DNA of 64,000 bases from JAICJC01 sp963757605 (GTDB lineage: Bacteria; Actinomycetota; Thermoleophilia; Gaiellales; JAICJC01): positions 186,001 through 250,000 of the forward strand of contig CAVWSF010000003.1 in the NCBI GenBank assembly GCA_963757605.1, given 5' to 3'. The notes below the pieces were generated by a model that saw only the letters and a list, made by a program, of their open reading frames with translations, was not told the DNA's origin and made no database searches. Position 1 is the first letter of the stretch. The number at the start of each line of letters is the position of its first letter. The translations under genes and the position numbers were made by a program. This document shows, piece after piece, positions 58,702 to 64,000 of this stretch.

Positions 58702-58866
58702 ATGACTACTCGGGGAAGCAGCGGAATCGGCGGAATCACGACTGGCGGGATCATCGTAATCGTCGGGATCATCGTCGCGATTTTCTGGAGTCTCGTGCTC
58801 GGGATCATCATCGCCCTTATCGGCCTGATCGCTTTCGGCGGCTTCGCGCGAGGTAGGTGGTACTGA
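58702..58866 (+). CDS. 54-residue hydrophobic membrane peptide
   Basis: ATG 58702 follows AGGGAGAG at ideal spacing. The product is MTTRGSSGIGGITTGG followed by two adjoining hydrophobic stretches (IIVIVGIIVAIFWSLVLG and IIIALIGLIAFGGFA) and a basic end RGRWY. The composition (Ile/Gly-rich, single or hairpin TM, positively charged C-terminus) is that of small membrane peptides. No family is recognised. The strong RBS is the main support. Confidence 0.6.
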   Translation: MTTRGSSGIGGITTGGIIVIVGIIVAIFWSLVLGIIIALIGLIAFGGFARGRWY

Positions 58867-59708
58867 GCGTCGCCGGCGTCATCGACGGGCAAAGCCCGCA
58901 AGGTCGGTGGCGCTCAATGGGCTCGACCCGCGCCAGTCCTCCTCACAGCGGTGCCACGAACGATCGGGTTGCCGACCTCGACTCCCGCCCTTCAGTCGAA
59001 CACCGACGCCCGCCAGAACTCCCGCCGGGCCGGCGGCGGAGCGCGTCAGGCAAGACTGCGCCGCCGTGGTTTGGGGCACGGCAGCCGTCTCCGAGTACGA
59101 GTCGGAGGTCGTCCCGGTCGTGGTACTGGCCGGCGCGGTACAACTCCTACCGGATCACCCAGGCCGGCACACCGCGGCGTCGTTCGCTGCGAGCGCTACA
59201 ACGACCACCGGCTGGTCAAGATCACGCGCACCGGCAAGGCTGTCATCGTCCATCACTGGCATGGCTGGGTCAATCCCGGAACCGGAAGCCCCTCGGGCCT
59301 CATCATCGCTCACCAGTTCGGGTGCATGGTGCTCCGCGCCAGCACCGGTCGCTTCGTCATGTGCTAGCTGAACTCGCCGAACGGCACCAAGACGGTCGCC
59401 CAGTTCTCGATCGGCCAGAACATGCTCCAGATCAAGAACTGACCAGCACGAACACGGCGAACCGCGGCGACATGCGCTCGGCGGCGGCCGACGAGGGCCG
59501 TGCCAGCGACTCTGGGCGCCCGTTCGGCTACGACGGAGCTCAAGCTTGAGCACGAACTCCAGGGGACAACGATTCCGACCCGCATAAGGAGCCAAATGCG
59601 ATCCCCGTCGCCAGCGACCGGGGTGAAGTTCGGGCCGCGGTCGCCCGACTGCGCGAGCTGATCGACGCGGCCTATGCCAGGACAGAGCCCCGCCGTTCAC
59701 CGGACCAG
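58867..59708 (+). pseudogene. Degraded region with remnant of a small beta-rich protein (59120-59442)
   Basis: Most of this stretch has no gene. From ~59188 one frame reads RYNDHRLVKITRTGKAVIVHH, then WHGWVNPGTGSPSGLIIAHQ and FGCMVLRASTGRFVMC, a TAG at 59365-59367, then LNSPNGTKTVAQFSIGQ and NMLQIKN before TGA at 59442. The protein-like character continues across the TAG, suggesting a nonsense change in a former gene; an upstream piece RYNSYRITQAG lies in another frame. No start is evident. 59443-59708 is uninformative. Confidence 0.35.
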
Positions 59709-60572
59709 CCGCGCCGCCACCCGTCCAAGGCGTCGACGTGTGGCGGGGTGGACGCGGTCGGCATCCCGCTGGAGCGTCCCAGCGGGTGGGCGACCCGCCA
59801 GGAAGCCGGAGGGCTAGCTGATCTTCAGGTGCTCCACCTGAAGCCGCGCGTCTGCGCCCGCGCCGCCGACGTTCGCGCCGGCGGTCTGGATCTTGAGCGC
59901 CATCGGCGTCTTTGAGATGTGGCGGGTGAAGTGCGCGAAGCGGACGCCGTCCAGCCGCACGTTCATCTTGTGCCGCTTCCACACCACGGTGATGTGGTGC
60001 CAGCGGGCGAAGTTGGCGCGGACGCGATGCTGCTTCAGATGCGAGCGGCCGACGCCCCAGTGGCGAGTGGCGATGATCTCCCTGCGCTTGGAGTCGCCCA
60101 CCTTGCCCTCGGCGAAGTCGAGCTCGTTGAAGGGCGTGCCCTCGCGGCCGCCCAGGAGCAGCACGAACTTGCCGGCGCCGGCGGAGATGCGGAAGTCCAT
60201 GTCGTAGCGGCCGCGCAGCTGATAGTGGGTCGAGCCGACGCCGCCTGCGACGTCACCCTGGATCCGCTCGGTGAGACGACCGTGCGACTTCGACACCATC
60301 GCCGGATCCCACTTCTGGCCCAGATTGCCGGTCGACTTGAACCGGTGCCAGTCCTGGTGGGCAAAACGGATCGTGGCCGCTTGAGCGGTTGATGCGAAGG
60401 CGAACACGGCCACGGTCGCCAACGCGAACACGCGAATCGTTCTCATGTGGTCGGCGTCGGCGGCGGTTGAGGCCGAAGGCATCACCAGATCGTGGTGGTC
60501 GACCTACCGGGCGTCGACGCCTCGATCACCCTCCCTTCACGACCGCGGCAGCCTATCGCGGCGCTCGGCTCA
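59709..60572. repeat. 864-bp duplication, right copy
   Basis: Apparently identical to 47744-48607 in the same orientation. It again ends at CGGCTCA and is followed by unrelated sequence, then by the right-hand hairpin and tRNA fragment at a distance (~130-170 nt) similar to that on the left side (~200 nt). Confidence 0.95.
59814..60446 (-). CDS. Secreted GH16/concanavalin-like protein, copy 2
   Basis: Identical in sequence to the product of 47849-48481: 210 residues, signal peptide MRTIRVFALATVAVFAFAS, NELDFAEG motif at 107-114 and HITVVWKRHKMNVRLDG. The complete identity at nucleotide level, including flanks, points to a very recent duplication, ongoing gene conversion, or repeat placement by the assembler. 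Function as for copy 1: probable glucan-binding or glucanase-like, by-eye assignment only. Confidence 0.7.
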   Translation of the reverse strand: MRTIRVFALATVAVFAFASTAQAATIRFAHQDWHRFKSTGNLGQKWDPAMVSKSHGRLTERIQGDVAGGVGSTHYQLRGRYDMDFRISAGAGKFVLLLGGREGTPFNELDFAEGKVGDSKRREIIATRHWGVGRSHLKQHRVRANFARWHHITVVWKRHKMNVRLDGVRFAHFTRHISKTPMALKIQTAGANVGGAGADARLQVEHLKIS

Positions 60573-60703
60573 CCACCGCCGCATCGAGCGGAGCGGCCCA
60601 GGCCCGGGTCGACACCTGGCCAGCCGAGGAGCGTGCTGCTACCGCTGTACCACGGCCCGACCTCAGCGCTGGTGACAACCGGCCCCACACTCGCCGCAGA
60701 AAC

Positions 60704-60735
60704 ACGGAAACCCGCACAACCATGCGGGTTTCCGT
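60704..60735 (-). terminator. Perfect 13-bp hairpin downstream of right tRNA fragment
   Basis: ACGGAAACCCGCA (60704-60716) pairs with TGCGGGTTTCCGT (60723-60735) around a 6-nt loop. On the minus strand it follows the tRNA fragment directly, exactly like the left copy, but with a different stem sequence. Confidence 0.7.
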
Positions 60736-60739
60736 CGAG

Positions 60740-60796
60740 TGCGCTGGAGAGGACTTGAACCTCCACGGCCCATACAGGCCACAAGGCCCTCAACCC
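60740..60796 (-). other. 3' part of a class II (Leu-type) tRNA, right copy of direct repeat
   Basis: The first 36 bases repeat 47505-47540. On the minus strand the fragment extends further 5' than the left copy: it appears to start in an anticodon loop TTGAGGG (anticodon GAG, Leu), then the 3' anticodon stem and long variable arm (CCTTGTGGCCTGTATGGGCC), the T-arm and acceptor CCAGCGC-A. The 5' half (acceptor GCGCTGG, D-arm) is not found upstream. A break in the anticodon loop is typical for tRNA-targeting integrases. Confidence 0.65.
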
Positions 60797-61308
60797 GGCG
60801 AATCGGCGCCATTTGAGTCTGTAAGGCGCAAACCGTCATGTTCGTTCCCCGCTTCTGGGCGTGTCGGGCGGGTTGGAACGTCGGCGCTGCTACCACGGCT
60901 GCTACTGCGACCCGGAAAGCTCGCCGTATTCAGAGCGTCAACGTCTACTCGGTGTTCCCTTGGAAGTCAACCCAAGAAGTCGATGCGACCGCCAGACCAG
61001 ACGGGCTACACCTCAAGCCCCGACGTCACGCCCTCGGACGAGCCGTGTGATCGACACCAGATCCTCGGCTACATCCTCGGCAAGCCCGTGCGCGAACGCG
61101 AAGTGGATATCCCACTCGAGCTCAGAACGGCAGCCGCCGGCCTCTCGCTGCTGGGTCCAGCTCGCCCGAAGAACTCCGCAGAATCGCGGAAGGACGCTTC
61201 GCCTTTCGAGCGGATCCAGCCTAGGCGTACGTGTCGGTGAAGCCCAACTCGAGGCTTCCCACATCTCGAACGCGAAACGGCCCGACAGTCGGCTATGTTG
61301 GTTGGCCC
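60797..61308. other. Intergenic stretch beyond island boundary
   Basis: About 510 bp up to the GntR regulator. Short open frames on both strands show no motifs or consistent codon bias. The stretch presumably contains the promoter of the regulator operon. No recognisable RNA gene. Confidence 0.35.
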
Positions 61309-62040
61309 ATGTCCGTCCCGCACCTGAACCTGATGACGCCGCTCCAGCGGCGCGGTGCCCTGATGGACTCGGTTGCGCGGCTGGCGCTCGCGGTCGAGCT
61401 GGGCCTGATCTCGCCTGGTGACAAGCTGCCGAACGAGGTCGAGCTGGCGGAGGCTTTTGGCGTCGCGCCTATCACGATGCGGCGTGCGTTGAGCGAGCTC
61501 TGCGCCCGCGGCGTCCTCGTGCGGCGGCGTGGTCGGTCGGGCGGGACGTTCGTCTCCTCCGAGCCGCCGAACCAGCACTTCTTTGACGAGCACCGCGCCC
61601 GGCTCGCCGAGGTTGGGCAGGAGATGCGTGAGCTGCTCGACTACCGGCGCGTGCTCGAGACGGGTGCCGTTCATGTCGCGGCGGCGGCGGCCACGGATCG
61701 GGACGTCGCGGCTCTGCGCGACCTGGTCGAGTCGATGGACACCGTCGAGGACTGGCCTGCGTTTCGACGTCTCGACCCTCGTTTTCACCTGACGATTGCG
61801 AGCATTGCCGGCCCGCAGCGGCTAGTGGACGAGCTGGCGGATGTGCTGGGCCGCCTGCGACCGCTCTACTTCCCGCATCCGATCGCGTTCCTGCGGGACG
61901 TGAATCGCCAGCACCGCGCGATCGCCGAATCGATCGCGAAACGCGACCCGATGGCGGCGACCGCTGCTCTTTCCGATCAGCTCACGGCGCTTAAGCGCGA
62001 GCTGCTGGTGGACTCTCCGGAGCCCCGCTTGACAAAATAG
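61309..62040 (+). CDS. GntR/FadR-family transcriptional regulator
   Basis: 243 residues from ATG 61309 (MSVPHLNLMTPLQRRG); a longer frame upstream is not protein-like. The GntR winged helix is clear: LALAVELGLISPGDKLPNEVELAEAFGVAPITMRRALSELCARGVLVRRRGRSGGTFV. The C-terminal all-helical FCD effector domain has LLDYRRVLETGAVHVAAAAAT, the metal/ligand motif region RRLDPRFHLTIASIAG (with D and H), and NRQHRAIAESIAKRDPMAA. FadR-type regulators repress catabolic operons and respond to organic acids or amino acids. It directly precedes the peptidase and aminotransferase genes, which it probably controls. Confidence 0.93.
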   Translation: MSVPHLNLMTPLQRRGALMDSVARLALAVELGLISPGDKLPNEVELAEAFGVAPITMRRALSELCARGVLVRRRGRSGGTFVSSEPPNQHFFDEHRARLAEVGQEMRELLDYRRVLETGAVHVAAAAATDRDVAALRDLVESMDTVEDWPAFRRLDPRFHLTIASIAGPQRLVDELADVLGRLRPLYFPHPIAFLRDVNRQHRAIAESIAKRDPMAATAALSDQLTALKRELLVDSPEPRLTK

Positions 62041-62066
62041 CTCAAGAGGATCAGTATGGGCGGTCG

Positions 62067-63398
62067 ATGGCTGAGGCCACGGCACCGAGCCGGGTCGATG
62101 ACAACATCGCGGCCCACGAGGACGACCTCGTTCGTCTCGTCTGTGATCTCGTCCGGTTCGACACGACGTCCGTGGACCTCTCTCCAGGCTCGAGTCACAC
62201 GCAGAACCAGGAGGCCGACCTCCAGGAGTACGTCGGCGACCGGCTGCGAGCGCTGGGGTGCGAGGTCGACCAGTGGGAGCCCGACGCGGCGGAGTTCGCG
62301 AGCCATCCGATGATGCCGCCATGGCATCACTACCGCGGCCGGCCGATCACGGTTGGCCGAGTGCAGGGTGCCGGCGGCGGCCGTTCGCTCGTCGTGAACG
62401 GCCACATCGACGTGGTGAGCGCGGGCGACGTCTCGGCCTGGACGTCGCCGCCGTTCGCGGCGGAGGTTCGCGACGGGCGGATCTACGGCCGCGGCGCGGT
62501 CGACATGAAAGGCGGCGTCGGCGCGGCGATCTTCGCCCTCGAGATGCTCCGGGCGTCCGGCGTACGGCTTCAGGGCGACGTGATCGTCGAGACGGTCCCC
62601 GACGAGGAGACGTGCGCCATGGGGACGATCGCCGCGATCGCCCGCGGCTACCGAGCGGACGCCGGGCTCGTGCCGGAGCCGACCGGCTTGAATCTGTGGA
62701 TTGCGACCCGCGGCCTGCTGCACGGCACGCTGCGCGTGCCGGGTCGGTCAGCTCACGCCGAGATGAACCAGCCGTCGTGGCAGGCGGGCGGCGGCGTGAA
62801 CGCGATCAGCCTGACGGCCCGCCTGATGGGCGCGCTCGAGCGGCTCTCGGGCGACTGGGCGGGCCGCGCCGCCAAGCGGCATCCGCTCCTCGGTGTCCCG
62901 GGGATCCATCCGACGATCGTGGCGGGCGGCACGTTCATCTCGAACATCCCCGAGAGCTGCGACCTCGCGCTCAACAGCACCTATCTCCCGGCGGATGCTG
63001 ACGGCGACGGCTTCGGGTCGATCCCGCGCGGCGAGATCGAGGCGGCGGTCACAGCTGAGGCCGCCGCCGACGAATGGATGGTCGGTCACCCGCCGACCTG
63101 GTCGTGGTACACGGATTATCCACCGTCGGAGATCGACCCGGCGTCGCCGATCATCGGCGCCGTCCGGGCGGCGGCCGCCGAGCTGGGAATCGACGCCGTG
63201 GCCGAGGGCATCGACACCACGTACGACGGCGCGCTTCTGACGCTCTTCGCCGGCACGCCGAGCCCTGCGTTCGGCCCGGGCGATCTGCGCCGGGCGCACG
63301 CAGTTGACGAGTGGGTCGGCATCGACGAGCTCGTGCTCGGCGCACGAGCCTACGCCCGCGTCATCTGCGAGTGGTGCGGCGTGGCGGGGGCGGCGTGA
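62067..63398 (+). CDS. M20 family metallopeptidase (ArgE/DapE/ACY1-like)
   Basis: 443 residues. Dinuclear-zinc motifs: SLVVNGHIDVVSAGD (first His and Asp), IYGRGAVDMKGGVGAAIFAL (bridging Asp) and VIVETVPDEETCAMG (catalytic Glu pair). The dimerisation domain contains GLLHGTLRVPGRSAHAEM, and the C-terminal metal His is in FGPGDLRRAHAVDEWVG. Family members hydrolyse N-acyl amino acids or dipeptides (acetylornithine, succinyl-diaminopimelate). The downstream aminotransferase and upstream FadR-type regulator suggest catabolism of an N-acylated amino compound. The stop overlaps the next GTG. The exact substrate is unknown. Confidence 0.94.
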   Translation: MAEATAPSRVDDNIAAHEDDLVRLVCDLVRFDTTSVDLSPGSSHTQNQEADLQEYVGDRLRALGCEVDQWEPDAAEFASHPMMPPWHHYRGRPITVGRVQGAGGGRSLVVNGHIDVVSAGDVSAWTSPPFAAEVRDGRIYGRGAVDMKGGVGAAIFALEMLRASGVRLQGDVIVETVPDEETCAMGTIAAIARGYRADAGLVPEPTGLNLWIATRGLLHGTLRVPGRSAHAEMNQPSWQAGGGVNAISLTARLMGALERLSGDWAGRAAKRHPLLGVPGIHPTIVAGGTFISNIPESCDLALNSTYLPADADGDGFGSIPRGEIEAAVTAEAAADEWMVGHPPTWSWYTDYPPSEIDPASPIIGAVRAAAAELGIDAVAEGIDTTYDGALLTLFAGTPSPAFGPGDLRRAHAVDEWVGIDELVLGARAYARVICEWCGVAGAA

Positions 63399-64000
63399 AC
63401 GACGAGCGGATCGACCCGGCGCTGGTCCACGCCGATGACTCGGCAGTGTTCCACCGCGAGCTCGACCGCGGCTATCCGCTGATCGTCCGCGGCCAGGGCA
63501 TGTGGCTGATCGATGCGGCCGGGAACCGGTACCTGGACGCCGTCGGCGGCGGGGCGATGGTCTCGTCGATCGGCGCCGGTGTCGCCGACATCGTGGCGGC
63601 CGCCGAGGCCCAGCTCCGCGAGATCGGCTTCATCTACAACCAGCAGTTCACGAGCCCGGCCCAGGAGGCGCTCGCCCGCCGCCTGGTCGCGTTGGCACCC
63701 GGGTTCGCCCGCGTCCACTTCGCCAGCGGCGGCGCCGAGGCCAACGAGACGCTCCTCCGGCTCGCCCGCGCCTATCACGTCGAGCGCGGCGAGCCCGAGC
63801 GCTGGAACGTGATCTCGTTCGCCCAGGCCTACCACGGGCCGACCATGGCGACGCTGGCGCTGACGGGGCGGCCCGGGCTCCAGCACCCCAACCAGCCCTA
63901 CCTGCCGGGGTTCATCCACGTGCCGCCCCCGACTCGCCGCTACGACCCGAGCGGCGACCGCACGATCGAGGCGATCGAGCAGGCGATCGAGGAGCACGGC
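63395..64000 (+). CDS. Class III PLP-dependent aminotransferase (3' truncated by window end)
   Basis: 202 codons are visible from GTG 63395 (VNDERIDPALVHADDSAVFHREL), overlapping the peptidase stop (GTGA). Class III signatures: GQGMWLIDAAGNRYLDAVGG, YNQQFTSPAQEALARRLV, the phosphate-binding HFASGGAEANETLLRLAR, and FAQAYHGPTMATLALTG. The catalytic Lys lies beyond the window. The family moves amino groups from omega-amino acids or diamines to pyruvate or 2-oxoglutarate. With the M20 peptidase it forms a catabolic pair. Confidence 0.95.
   Translation, partial: MNDERIDPALVHADDSAVFHRELDRGYPLIVRGQGMWLIDAAGNRYLDAVGGGAMVSSIGAGVADIVAAAEAQLREIGFIYNQQFTSPAQEALARRLVALAPGFARVHFASGGAEANETLLRLARAYHVERGEPERWNVISFAQAYHGPTMATLALTGRPGLQHPNQPYLPGFIHVPPPTRRYDPSGDRTIEAIEQAIEEHG

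Noticed and set aside
40610..59367. Possible recoding of TGA/TAG as Trp, suggested by stops at likely Trp positions (40610, 59365, and within the SulP gene)
   Set aside because: TGA and TAG end many intact genes here at the expected lengths, and the three cases lie in genes with other lesions. Mutation or sequence error is sufficient.
1..64000. CRISPR arrays, replication origin, rRNA genes or a prophage
   Set aside because: No regularly spaced short repeats, no DnaA-box cluster or dnaA/dnaN neighbours, no rRNA-like sequence, and no phage structural genes were seen. The holin-named domain is a chromosomal family.

Overview
The window is very GC-rich (about 70%), densely packed, and uses many GTG/TTG starts and overlapping stop/start junctions (ATGA, GTGA). 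Together with NarL-type two-component genes, SHOCT/DUF1269/DUF6325/DUF7144 small membrane proteins, DUF2252 and two polyphosphate kinases, this points to an actinobacterium, most likely a soil Thermoleophilia-type lineage (Solirubrobacterales/Gaiellales). The taxon is inference: no rRNA or complete tRNA gene is present.

1-17.1 kb: a truncated NarL-type response regulator, a CDF metal transporter, then a long minus-strand operon (8257 down to 1571) of a carboxymuconolactone decarboxylase-like protein, a 44-residue peptide, DUF2252, a SulP transporter, a diacylglycerol kinase-like protein, a lipoprotein and an RDD membrane protein. Inside this operon, roughly 4.27-7.74 kb, the reading frames are broken by many single-base indels although the protein motifs survive. 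SHOCT, DUF6325, DUF1269 and PAP2 proteins follow, then a MASE1-like histidine kinase and a NarL-type regulator on either side of ppk1.

17.1-30.7 kb: a large PAS-ATPase-LuxR regulator, then an energy and ion module: ornithine carbamoyltransferase, carbamate kinase, P-type ATPase, small membrane protein, PPK2, second P-type ATPase, DUF7144 protein, and a convergent potassium channel. Two ATP-yielding routes (carbamoyl phosphate and polyphosphate) are interleaved with two ion pumps whose ion-site motifs are unusual.

30.8-41.4 kb: an envelope and lipid module with three YbhN/MprF-type integral membrane paralogs, a holin-like/alkaline-phosphatase fusion, an MBL-fold hydrolase, PRC-barrel, NfeD, GT2 and DUF218 proteins. 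41.4-47.4 kb: a copper/redox cluster, in which a multicopper oxidase carrying two tandem heavy-metal-binding CPMHPE..CGM modules sits with a flavin monooxygenase, a MarR-like regulator, a thioredoxin-reductase-like enzyme lacking its CxxC, and a quinone oxidoreductase.

47.5-60.8 kb looks like an accessory island. It is bounded by a 36-bp direct repeat that is the 3' end of a class II (Leu-type) tRNA, each copy followed by a perfect hairpin. Just inside each boundary lies one copy of an 864-bp duplication, seemingly identical, encoding a secreted GH16/ConA-like protein. Between them are two large secreted proteins, a TPR-like membrane pair and gene remnants (nuclease, DNA methylase). No integrase is visible. 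After the island come a GntR/FadR regulator, an M20 peptidase and a class III aminotransferase cut by the window end.
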